DNA of 64,000 bases from positions 2,343,939-2,407,938 of the forward strand of contig NZ_STGQ01000001.1 in assembly GCF_004916975.1 (NCBI RefSeq). Reading direction: 5' to 3'. Numbering within the stretch: position 1 is the first letter of the stretch; every line of letters starts with the position of its first letter. The notes beneath the pieces are model-generated. The model did not search any database and had not been told where the DNA came from. It saw only the letters and a program-made list of their open reading frames with translations. Positions 1 through 7,395 of this stretch are shown here, in pieces. The position numbers and the translations under genes were made by a program. This DNA comes from Paenibacillus dokdonensis (GTDB lineage Bacteria > Bacillota > Bacilli > Paenibacillales > Paenibacillaceae).

Positions 1-617
1 ATGCCCACCTGTTCGGGACGAATCTTGTATCCGGTTTCACCGGGAGGCTGCCGGGCCGCCCGATCGACGAATCGATCCACAGATTTAAAGAGATCTTCGG
101 TGAATTGGCGAAGCGTGCGGCAGACAAGGGAATCCGAATTGCTTTTGAAAATTGTGATATGGGAGGTACATGGGAGACGGGGGATTGGAATATTGCGCAT
201 AATCCGGCAGCCTGGGATCTGATGTTTAATGCCGTTCCTGAGGATAACATCGGTCTCGAATGGGAGCCCTGTCACCAGATGGTAAGCTTAATCGACCCGA
301 TCCCGCAGCTGCGTAAATGGGTATCTAAGGTGTTTCATGTACATGGTAAGGACGCCACAATTGCCTGGGATATCGTAAAAGAACATGGGATTCACGGAAA
401 GCAGCCATTTGTGTGGCACCGGACGCCTGGCTTTGGCGACACCAATTGGACTGATATTATTAGCATTCTCAGGCAGCATGGGTATCAGGGAACGATTGAT
501 ATTGAAGGATGGCATGATCCGGTATACAGGGGTGAACTTGAAATGATGGGACAGGTTCATGCATTGAATTATTTAAAACGCTGCCGGGGCGGTGACTTTG
601 TCCCGAATCCGGTCTGA
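1..617 (+). CDS. Sugar phosphate isomerase/epimerase family protein, 5'-truncated by window edge
   Basis: Reading frame 3 is open from the first complete codon (base 3) to the TGA at 615-617, so the gene starts outside the window; about 204 residues are visible. The protein has the look of an AP-endonuclease-2-type TIM barrel (IolE/xylose-isomerase-like): a stretch reading IAFENCDMGG, then GLEWEPCH, HVHGKDA and IDIEGWHDP, which fit the metal-binding Glu/Asp/His strand ends of that fold. These enzymes isomerise or epimerise sugars or inositol derivatives in the cytoplasm. The oxidoreductase gene follows after 23 bases, so the two are probably co-transcribed, a common pairing in sugar or inositol catabolism. 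The substrate cannot be told from the sequence. Confidence 0.85.
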   Translation, partial: AHLFGTNLVSGFTGRLPGRPIDESIHRFKEIFGELAKRAADKGIRIAFENCDMGGTWETGDWNIAHNPAAWDLMFNAVPEDNIGLEWEPCHQMVSLIDPIPQLRKWVSKVFHVHGKDATIAWDIVKEHGIHGKQPFVWHRTPGFGDTNWTDIISILRQHGYQGTIDIEGWHDPVYRGELEMMGQVHALNYLKRCRGGDFVPNPV

Positions 618-640
618 AGCGGCAGAGGGAGCTGAAGATA

Positions 641-1693
641 ATGGCTGTAGAGCACCGGATCGTTGTGGCTGGCTGTGGCGGCATGGCGAATACATGGATT
701 GATTACGCCATGACCAGGGAAAATACGGAAATTGTTGGATTGGTCGACATTAAGGAAGAGTTTGCTGCAGCCATGGCGGAACGAAAGGGTCTTTCATGTC
801 CGGTATTCACAGACATAGAGCAGGCAGTGATGGCAACCAAAGCTAACTTGGTTTTTGATGTGACCATACCGTCGAGTCATCACAAGGTCAGTACAACCGC
901 GCTTGAATTAGGGTGTCATGTTTTTGCCGAAAAACCTCTGGCAGAATCGATTCAGGACTGTAAAGATATTATTCGTCATTCGGAGCAAAAGCGGAAGACA
1001 CATGCTGTGATGCAAAATCGTCGTTATGATCCGCGTATCCGCGCTTACCGCAATCTGATTGCTGATGGGACCATAGGACAACCCGGCTTCATAAGTGCAG
1101 ACTTTTTTATAGGCGCTCATTTTGGAGGCTTTCGGGATGCTATGCAAAGCCCTCTGCTGCTGGATATGGCTATTCATACCTTCGATCAGGCGCGGTTTAT
1201 TATAAATGCGAATCCCGTTTCGGTCTACTGCCACGAGTTTAATCCACCCGGATCGTGGTATTCCGGAAATGCCATGGCGATTTGCATATTTGAAATGTCG
1301 GATGGTTCTGTGTTTAATTACCGGGGTTCTTGGTGCGCCGAAGGTGCCCCCACTTCCTGGGAGGCATCCTGGCGTGTGACCGGTGAACGCGGGACAGCAA
1401 TTTGGGATGGACTGGGAGAGCCTTATGCGGAGGTCGTCGCGGCTAATAATCAGGAGAGCCAATTTATCCGTCATGTTGATCATATTCCGGGCAAGCCTGT
1501 AGAAATGCTTCATACATTTCATCAGGGCTGCTTGGATGAAATGTTTGCATCACTGGCTGAGAATCGCAAACCCGAAACCGACTGCAGCGACAATATATAC
1601 AGCATGGCAATGGTCCTCGCTTCGCTGGAAAGCGCTAAGACGGGCAGCAAAGTGCTTATTGCTGATATAATGAATGCGGAATTACCGATTTAA
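641..1693 (+). CDS. Gfo/Idh/MocA family NAD(P)-dependent oxidoreductase
   Basis: A 350-residue protein with an N-terminal Rossmann fold (GCGGMA at residues 11-16), the family EKP motif at residues 97-99 and a C-terminal alpha/beta domain. Length and order match the Gfo/Idh/MocA family, which oxidise or reduce sugars, inositols and related compounds. The start at 641 follows a purine-rich AGAGGGAGC. It lies 23 bases behind an isomerase/epimerase-type gene, so the pair probably acts in one cytoplasmic sugar or inositol pathway. A rho-independent terminator follows directly at 1712. The substrate is not readable from sequence. Confidence 0.9.
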   Translation: MAVEHRIVVAGCGGMANTWIDYAMTRENTEIVGLVDIKEEFAAAMAERKGLSCPVFTDIEQAVMATKANLVFDVTIPSSHHKVSTTALELGCHVFAEKPLAESIQDCKDIIRHSEQKRKTHAVMQNRRYDPRIRAYRNLIADGTIGQPGFISADFFIGAHFGGFRDAMQSPLLLDMAIHTFDQARFIINANPVSVYCHEFNPPGSWYSGNAMAICIFEMSDGSVFNYRGSWCAEGAPTSWEASWRVTGERGTAIWDGLGEPYAEVVAANNQESQFIRHVDHIPGKPVEMLHTFHQGCLDEMFASLAENRKPETDCSDNIYSMAMVLASLESAKTGSKVLIADIMNAELPI

Positions 1694-1711
1694 TAACAAT
1701 CACCTCATTAA

Positions 1712-1740
1712 AAGTCGCTAATTTAGCGGCTTTTTTGTTT
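1712..1740 (+). terminator. Rho-independent terminator after the oxidoreductase
   Basis: AAGTCGCTA (1712-1720) pairs with TAGCGGCTT (1724-1732) over a three-base loop, with one G-T pair, followed by a T-rich run. It ends the isomerase-oxidoreductase unit. Confidence 0.85.
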
Positions 1741-1743
1741 TGT

Positions 1744-1882
1744 GTTGTTCCGCATACCGCGGTTCATAAGTGGTATGACGGCGATACGGATGTTCCTACG
1801 AAGGTCAAGTTCAATTTCATGTGTAAAGCACTGGGCGGGGAATAAACCACTTCCGCTGAGACGAGCGAATGCAGGTGGAACT
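1744..1882 (+). pseudogene. NUDIX hydrolase fragment
   Basis: In one frame this stretch reads VVPHTAVHKWYDGDTDVPTK and continues into FNFMCKALGGE, a stop, then TTSAETSECRW. It aligns residue for residue with the middle of the intact NUDIX protein at 39036-39524 (VVSNTAIHKWYDGETDVPTK, then DFVCKAVGGE), including at DNA level. There is a TAA where the intact gene has a Leu codon. Both the NUDIX box and the C-terminus are missing. The homology starts about 11 bases behind the upstream terminator's T-run. It is the decayed remnant of a paralogue. Confidence 0.85.
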
Positions 1883-2015
1883 GTATGATTCGCTTCACGT
1901 TAACCTGCTTTTGAAGATCATGTTCAACGTTGGGTTATGCGGAACAATGTGTTAAAATAAAGATCAACAACTATCTGGATATTATAGATATATTAAGTAT
2001 GTGAACGAGGTGATC

Positions 2016-2419
2016 ATGAATAAAAACTCAAAGGCTGCTGATTATATCCTCCATACAATGCTCTTTCCTACTGGGCGACTGCCCAGAAACCAATAGGTGT
2101 GCTGCAGTTGGCGGAGCGGCATAACGTGTCTCCGACCTATTTGTCTGAAATTCTCACCAGGCTGGTGAAGGCGGGCAGGATTGAATCGACGACGGAGATA
2201 AATGGCGGCTATTGACGCAAACGAAATTGGAAAGATATCTCGTTCCTCGATATTATTCATGCGATGGAAGGCTCCGCTTCCTTGTTCGATTGCAGTTTCG
2301 AACATGGGCCAGGATGCCCGATTCAAAAGGTCGTGTTAGCGGCAGAAGTGAAGATGGAAGAACAGTTGAGAAATCAAAAAATGTCCAATCTTGTACGGGA
2401 ACAGAACATAGACTTATGA
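2016..2419 (+). pseudogene. Rrf2 family transcriptional regulator, multiply frameshifted
   Basis: A clear ribosome site (GAACGAGGTGATC) precedes ATG 2016, which opens MNKNSKAADYILHTMLF. The frame then shifts: KPIGVLQLAERHNVSPTYLS with ILTRLVKAG appears in another frame, LTQTKLER in a third, and DISFLDIIHAMEGSASLFDC followed by HGPGCPIQKV in yet another, ending at TGA 2417-2419. This is the winged-helix Rrf2 order (HTH, GGY wing, C-terminal Cys-containing segment), but at least three frameshifts and a small deletion after the first helix break it. A normal Rrf2 regulator is about 140-150 residues. Its former target is unknown; the DinB gene lies 43 bases downstream. Confidence 0.85.
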
Positions 2420-2462
2420 TCATTTATTGAAAAAAACCCTAATTCAAAGGGAGATCTGGAAA

Positions 2463-2933
2463 ATGGATGTACTCGAAAGCCAGTATGAATTGATTAAACG
2501 CACAAGGGAATCGTTATTTCGTTATTGCGAATCGATGTCCCCCACAGATTACGTGAAAGATGTGAAATCCTTGGGCGGAGTTTCTATTCGCAGTCTACAT
2601 GCTCATGTTGCCGATTGTTATAGAGTATGGTTAGGGAGCCGCGCCCTTGGTAAGGCACTTCCCAAAATAAGCCCGGAGTCCGCTACCAATGTACAGGAAA
2701 TGCGTGAAATTTTTAAGAAAACTGATGCTCTGGTCCATGAATTTCTGCATGAATTTAAAGACAAATGGGATCCGTCCATTCAAGCCTCCTGGCAGAGCGA
2801 TAGCGCAGAGTTAACCGAATTATGGCTTTTTACGCACACTATTACCCATGAATTTCATCATAGGGGTCAAATCGTAAAAATGGGCAGGGAACTCGGGTAT
2901 ATCCCGCCGAAAATGAACCTCGTTAAACCTTAA
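2463..2933 (+). CDS. DinB family protein
   Basis: 156 residues from ATG 2463, chosen because AAAGGGAG lies about nine bases upstream; an earlier in-frame start at 2427 has no ribosome site. The fold is the DinB/YfiT four-helix bundle: SLHAHVADCY near residue 45 and THEFHHRGQI near residue 133 supply the metal-binding histidines of the family. DinB-like proteins are putative metal-dependent enzymes, some of them thiol transferases (bacillithiol or mycothiol). The function here is unknown. A second DinB protein is at 50412. A strong terminator follows at 3062. Confidence 0.85.
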   Translation: MDVLESQYELIKRTRESLFRYCESMSPTDYVKDVKSLGGVSIRSLHAHVADCYRVWLGSRALGKALPKISPESATNVQEMREIFKKTDALVHEFLHEFKDKWDPSIQASWQSDSAELTELWLFTHTITHEFHHRGQIVKMGRELGYIPPKMNLVKP

Positions 2934-3061
2934 TTAGTTCAACAAGGTCTTGTGTGGGAAAAATTATAGATATTTAATACTTCATTTTTCGACAATTAAA
3001 GACAATTAGTGCCTATAATCTCCGGAAAGTAGGATGCTCGACAAGAACATATACGCTTTAT

Positions 3062-3088
3062 AGCCGCGCAGCTGCGCGGCTTTTTGTA
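3062..3088 (+). terminator. Rho-independent terminator
   Basis: Perfect palindrome AGCCGCGCAGCTGCGCGGCT (3062-3081) followed by a T-run. It lies 129 bases after the DinB gene. Confidence 0.85.
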
Positions 3089-3135
3089 TTGTAAAGATAG
3101 ATGAATGGGCATCTCTGCTTACGTTGATGATTCGG

Positions 3136-3236
3136 TCACACCGCTATGATGGAGTAGGGTAGCAAAGTAATCCCCAATCCTGCACTAACGCAAGCAATGA
3201 TGGTTTCAAGTGTTCCGAATTCCATTAATTTCACGG
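3136..3236 (-). pseudogene. LysR-type regulator C-terminal fragment
   Basis: On the minus strand this reads KLMEFGTLETIIACVSAGLG followed by ITLLPYSIIAV and a stop at 3138-3136. This is the very characteristic ligand-domain segment of LysR regulators (compare LEFQSAEAIKQCAISGIGIA in the intact LysR at 34708). No upstream HTH remains, so only about 33 codons survive. The rest of the 2934-3568 gap holds a terminator and the promoter region of the response regulator; I see nothing else coding there. Confidence 0.7.
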
Positions 3237-3525
3237 ATGGATGGGATTGCGGTTTATGCTGACGCTATTCGGGGGCTCACTTGTTCAAAAGGCCAGGGCA
3301 TTTTAAAGCTAATTTTAGGTCTGCTTAAAAAGAATATACGTTGCAAGTTTCCGTTTTTCCACTATAATCCATGTTATATTCACCTCACATATGTTTGCAG
3401 AAGGAAATAAATGAGCTGACGAAGGGGAGCTTCCCTTATTTTAAGGAAGTGAATAAAACGAATAGCTAAAATGTAAAACGGAACTTATTTGTTACCGTTA
3501 CCCTCGGTCCGATGGCATTCCCCGC

Positions 3526-3531
3526 TATAAT
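3526..3531 (+). promoter_or_regulatory. Probable -10 element of the two-component operon
   Basis: A consensus TATAAT lies 38 bases upstream of the response regulator start. No convincing -35 hexamer is visible at 16-18 bases spacing, so the promoter may be activator-dependent. Confidence 0.4.
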
Positions 3532-3568
3532 GCTATGATTGGGCTGATTTAGTAAGGAGGCAAAAACA

Positions 3569-4252
3569 ATGACAAGTGTTCTTGTAGTAGAAGATGATGC
3601 GAATATGTTGGAAATGGTTTCGATTATTTTAAAATGCGAAGGATATCGTGTACTAGGAGCGGGCAACGGCGAAGAGGCTCTGATGGAAATGGAACGCTCG
3701 CCTGCGGATCTGGTCGTGCTCGATGTCATGATGCCAATCATGGATGGGTGGGATTTGTGCCGGGAACTGCGGCTCTTGAGTCCCGAACTGCCGATTATCA
3801 TGATTACGGCCAAGCACGAGACGAGTCAGAAAGTGAAAGGATTCGGCTTAGGCGCCGATGATTACCTCGTCAAGCCTTTCGATCCGCAAGAGCTGGTAAT
3901 CCGAATCAAAGCTGTGCTGCGCCGGTACCGAATCGCGGCCGATAAGAGCGTGATGTTGGGCAGCTTCAAGTTGGATCGGCTTCGGGGAACCGTTTCGGAT
4001 GGTAACGTGAATTGGAGTTTGCCGCTCAAGGAATTCGAGGTGTTATATCAACTTGCAAGCTATCCCGGCCAAATCTTTATGCGAGAACAGTTAATCGAAG
4101 CGGTATGGGGATTTGACCATGATGGGGACGAGCGGACGGTTGATGTTCATATCAAGCGGTTGCGGGATCGGTTCGCCGACTATTCCCATCTTTTCCGCAT
4201 TGTAACGATTCGTGGGATCGGATACCGATTGGAGACGGAAAGCAATGTTTAA
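3569..4252 (+). CDS. OmpR/PhoB-type response regulator
   Basis: 227 residues, starting after a full AAGGAGG. The N-terminal receiver domain shows the acidic pocket ED-D at residues 8-10, the phospho-acceptor Asp52 (VVLDVMMP), Thr80 and Lys102. The C-terminal winged helix (about 128-225) ends with the OmpR-type DVHIKRLRDR and IRGIGYRLE signatures. It is a cytoplasmic DNA-binding regulator. The histidine kinase start overlaps its last codons (ATG 4245 versus stop 4250-4252), so the pair is translationally coupled. The target and the signal are unknown; the carboxylesterase at 5793 follows a terminator and is not obviously in the operon. Confidence 0.95.
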   Translation: MTSVLVVEDDANMLEMVSIILKCEGYRVLGAGNGEEALMEMERSPADLVVLDVMMPIMDGWDLCRELRLLSPELPIIMITAKHETSQKVKGFGLGADDYLVKPFDPQELVIRIKAVLRRYRIAADKSVMLGSFKLDRLRGTVSDGNVNWSLPLKEFEVLYQLASYPGQIFMREQLIEAVWGFDHDGDERTVDVHIKRLRDRFADYSHLFRIVTIRGIGYRLETESNV

Positions 4253-5597
4253 GAGTTTATATTTAAAAATCGTATTGCTATTTTTCGTAGCCGTAGCGAT
4301 AGGTCTCGGAAGTGCCATTCCGATCACCGTTTATTTGTTTAAAAATCAGATCACGCAATCCATCCAACACGAGTATGCGGTACGAAGTTGGCTGATATCA
4401 GATGTTTTTTCCCGATTAGAACCAAGCGAACAAGATCCTTTTTTACAACAGTTGTCCGAAAAGCAGAAGATATCCCTATGGGTATACGATCGGAACGGGC
4501 TTCGCTATGCTTATGGCAAGGCAAGTAAGCCCAGCTTTACAGACGAGGATGTCCGCCGCATTCAGAACGGTGCCGAAATCGTAAGGCGTACATCTTTTCT
4601 TCCCCTACCTACGAACCTGCACATGGGTTTCCCTTTACAAACAGCGGACGAACAGTTGGCACTTATCATCCATCCGGAAGAATCTAATATTTCTCAGATA
4701 CTTATGATTTTGGGCGTTGTAATTTTGATTGCGATTGCAGTCGCCAACACCAAGTTCATCCTCTTTACCAGCGTAGTGGTGAAGCCCTTAAAAGCATTGA
4801 CTGCCGCAACCAAAAAAATTGCCAAAGGAAACTATGACATCGATCTTCAGACGAAGAGCAAAGATGAACTGGGCATCTTGTCGGAGCAATTTCAACAAAT
4901 GGCTCGCGAGCTGAGTCAGATCGAAATGATGCGGCAGGAATTTGTATCCAATGTGTCCCATGAAATTCAAACACCGCTTGCGTCTATTTCGGGATTTATC
5001 TCCATTCTGCAAAATGCCGGTCTGGATGAAGCTGAGCAAAGGCGCTGTCTGGACATTATCCGTCACGAAAGCATGCGATTATCCCGGCTCAGCGAGAATA
5101 TGCTCCGACTGGCTGCGATTGACTCGAGCCAGTGTTCCTTTTATCCGTCCATCGTTCGGCTTGACAGCCAACTGCGCCGAATTGTCGTAGCCGCAGAGCC
5201 GCAATGGGCGGACAAACGAATAAATATTCATCTTAAGCTTCCAAAAACAGCGATTCAGGCGGACGAAGACCTGCTGAGCCAGGTGTGGATAAATATATTC
5301 AGCAACAGCATCAAATTTACGCCCGAAGGCGGTGAGATATTCATCGAGCTCCAGGCCGGAAATGATGAAATCGGAGTCATCTTGCGTGATACGGGGATCG
5401 GCATTGCCGAAGAAGACCGCATACGCGTCTTCGAACGCTTTTATATGGCCGATAAATCGCACAACCGTGCAGCGGGGGGGAGCGGTCTTGGACTCGCGAT
5501 TGTAAAGCGTGTTGTCGAATTGCACGGCGGACGGGTCGAGATAGACAGCACTACAGGAAAAGGAACGGCAGTTACCGTCTTTCTGCCAGCTATGTAA
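4245..5597 (+). CDS. Sensor histidine kinase with HAMP domain
   Basis: 450 residues from ATG 4245, which overlaps the response-regulator stop and has GGAG upstream; an in-frame start at 4212 would lie deep in the regulator gene. Transmembrane helix 1 is about residues 9-32, an extracytoplasmic sensor of about 110 residues follows, helix 2 is about 152-178, and HAMP is about 178-230. The HisKA box has His239 in SHEIQTPLASISG (Gln where Arg is usual). The HATPase shows an N box around INIFSNSIKFTP, DTGIGIAEED and SGLGLAIVKRVVELHGG. It phosphorylates the partner regulator in response to an envelope signal that cannot be read here. Confidence 0.95.
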   Translation: MFKSLYLKIVLLFFVAVAIGLGSAIPITVYLFKNQITQSIQHEYAVRSWLISDVFSRLEPSEQDPFLQQLSEKQKISLWVYDRNGLRYAYGKASKPSFTDEDVRRIQNGAEIVRRTSFLPLPTNLHMGFPLQTADEQLALIIHPEESNISQILMILGVVILIAIAVANTKFILFTSVVVKPLKALTAATKKIAKGNYDIDLQTKSKDELGILSEQFQQMARELSQIEMMRQEFVSNVSHEIQTPLASISGFISILQNAGLDEAEQRRCLDIIRHESMRLSRLSENMLRLAAIDSSQCSFYPSIVRLDSQLRRIVVAAEPQWADKRINIHLKLPKTAIQADEDLLSQVWINIFSNSIKFTPEGGEIFIELQAGNDEIGVILRDTGIGIAEEDRIRVFERFYMADKSHNRAAGGSGLGLAIVKRVVELHGGRVEIDSTTGKGTAVTVFLPAM

Positions 5598-5630
5598 TCC
5601 AATCCAAATAATCAAATACCCAGCAAGAGT

Positions 5631-5657
5631 AAAGGTGAACAATTCGTTCGCCTTTTT
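5631..5657 (+). terminator. Rho-independent terminator of the two-component operon
   Basis: AAAGGTGAAC (5631-5640) pairs with GTTCGCCTTT (5646-5655), loop AATTC, followed by T residues, 33 bases after the kinase stop. Confidence 0.8.
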
Positions 5658-5792
5658 ACATTTTATCCCATTCGGTTCACATTACGTTCATATAGGATGC
5701 GTAGTATCGGTTGCGAAGGGAGACTTCATTTCATGAGAACATACTGAATAATCAAAACATCTATATCATTTTAGTCAAAGGAGTTGTTTTCT

Positions 5793-7286
5793 ATGAGAAA
5801 CGAATCTTGTATCGTACAAACCTCTCTTGGTTCACTTCAAGGGATTCGAAAGAATGATGTCATTCAGTTTCGTGGTGTTCCATATGCCGACGCACCCGAG
5901 GGGGAATATCGCTTTTCTCCGCCACGCCCTGTATCTGCTTGGACAGGAATTCGGGATGCAAGTAATCATGGCTTTATTGCACCACAGCCTCCTTCGCCAT
6001 TGCGTCAAGCCATCGGAGAATCTTCTGTAGAACCGCCACAAGGGGAAAATTGTTTATCGCTCACCATCTCCACGCCTGCCATCGATCAGGAAAAACACCC
6101 TGTTGTCGTTTGGTTGCATGGCGGACATTATATGACCGGAGCCGGATCGCTGGACTGGTACGATGGAGCGGAGCTTTCTAAGGATGGAAAGATCGTTACC
6201 GTTGGCGTCAATTACCGGCTCGGCGCTTTTGGATTCTTGCATTATCCGGGGGTTAGCGATGGAACAATGGGAATTTCCGATATCCTCACTGCTCTAAAAT
6301 GGGTTCAAGATCATATTGAGCATTTTGGCGGCGATCCTGATCAAGTCACGGTCATGGGACAATCCGCGGGAGCCCATGCCATAATGTGCCTATTGGCCAG
6401 GAGAGAGGCGCGAGGTCATTTTCAAAGAGCGATTTTACAAAGTCCGCCCACAAGTCTCGCTCCGTTATCAGAAGCAAAAGCATTTGAAAATGGAAGACGA
6501 CTGTTGGATATCTTGAATGTGAATCCGAAGGATCCACAAGGAATCACTGCTCAATTGAAGGCGGTGCCACCTACCAAGATCATCCAAGCAACTGGGAAAT
6601 TAGCTCAGGAAATTGAACGTTTTGGACAGCTTAATCTTCCTTTTATGCCTGTTTTTGATTCTCTTTCCACGCCGGATCATTTTATTGAGATGGTCGCAAA
6701 AGGAGCCGGTGAAGCAGGTATTGATCTCATTATGGGTACCAATCGAGAGGAAGCCAATGTCCTTTTGGGCAATCTGAAAGCGCTAGATCCTGCTTTGGTG
6801 AAAGAGCGTTTTGCTTCTTTGACAGGGAAAGAAGAAACAATCGAGCGATACCGCGGGCGGCGACCCGGCAGCACAACAATAGGTCTGATATCTGATCTCA
6901 TTACTGACTATACATTCTTGCTCCCGACTCTAAGGCTAGCAGAAGCAGCTCATGAAGCCGGCTCACGTACTTGGCTTTATCAGTTTGACTGGGCACCGCT
7001 CGGAAATCCTTTTAAAGCCTGCCATGGCATAGAACTTCCGTTTATTTTCGGAAATTTCGATTCGTACAAGGATGTACCGATATTGCATGGGGCTGATCCA
7101 GAGGTTGTGGCTGATTTAACAACTGCTATGCGCAGGGCATGGATTGAATTTATCCGAATCGGCAATCCAAGCGTTTCCATCCCATGGGCCTCCTATGAGC
7201 CGGATCAAAGGCAAACCATGCGATATGCTTCCATTATAGGTGCTGTAGGTGACTTGGCCGAAGTCAATCGCTTCCTTCCACGTTAG
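5793..7286 (+). CDS. Type-B carboxylesterase/lipase (para-nitrobenzyl-esterase-like)
   Basis: 497 residues from ATG 5793, 12 bases downstream of AAAGGAG. Alpha/beta-hydrolase of the carboxylesterase type-B family: FRGVPYADAP near residue 27, oxyanion-hole segment WLHGGHYM at 108-115, nucleophile Ser191 in VMGQSAGAHA, and a catalytic His in the CHGIELPFIFG region. The N-terminal disulphide Cys is present in NCLSL. No signal peptide, so it is probably cytoplasmic, as for Bacillus PnbA. The family hydrolyses carboxylic esters of aromatic or aliphatic acids. It is flanked by terminators and is probably monocistronic. It is paralogous in family to the esterase at 16454. Confidence 0.92.
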   Translation: MRNESCIVQTSLGSLQGIRKNDVIQFRGVPYADAPEGEYRFSPPRPVSAWTGIRDASNHGFIAPQPPSPLRQAIGESSVEPPQGENCLSLTISTPAIDQEKHPVVVWLHGGHYMTGAGSLDWYDGAELSKDGKIVTVGVNYRLGAFGFLHYPGVSDGTMGISDILTALKWVQDHIEHFGGDPDQVTVMGQSAGAHAIMCLLARREARGHFQRAILQSPPTSLAPLSEAKAFENGRRLLDILNVNPKDPQGITAQLKAVPPTKIIQATGKLAQEIERFGQLNLPFMPVFDSLSTPDHFIEMVAKGAGEAGIDLIMGTNREEANVLLGNLKALDPALVKERFASLTGKEETIERYRGRRPGSTTIGLISDLITDYTFLLPTLRLAEAAHEAGSRTWLYQFDWAPLGNPFKACHGIELPFIFGNFDSYKDVPILHGADPEVVADLTTAMRRAWIEFIRIGNPSVSIPWASYEPDQRQTMRYASIIGAVGDLAEVNRFLPR

Positions 7287-7298
7287 AGATGTGTCCAG

Positions 7299-7342
7299 CA
7301 TGTCACTCGATGAAGTGAATCGAGTGACATGTTCATTTTCAC
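7299..7342 (+). terminator. Long hairpin terminator after the esterase
   Basis: A perfect 13-bp stem, CATGTCACTCGAT (7299-7311) with ATCGAGTGACATG (7319-7331), followed by a moderately T-rich tail. Confidence 0.75.
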
Positions 7343-7395
7343 CATAGGATTTCATCCATCTTACTCAATAGAACAGTTGAAAGGGAGGGAGAACA

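Noticed and set aside
908..1522. 204-codon open frame on the minus strand
   Set aside because: Antisense shadow of the Gfo/Idh/MocA oxidoreductase; no ribosome site and no protein family resemblance.
3210..3410. 66-codon plus-strand open frame
   Set aside because: No ribosome site, overlaps the LysR remnant on the other strand and has no recognisable pattern.
5079..5642. 187-codon minus-strand open frame
   Set aside because: Lies antisense to the histidine kinase ATPase domain and its terminator; composition is that of a shadow frame.
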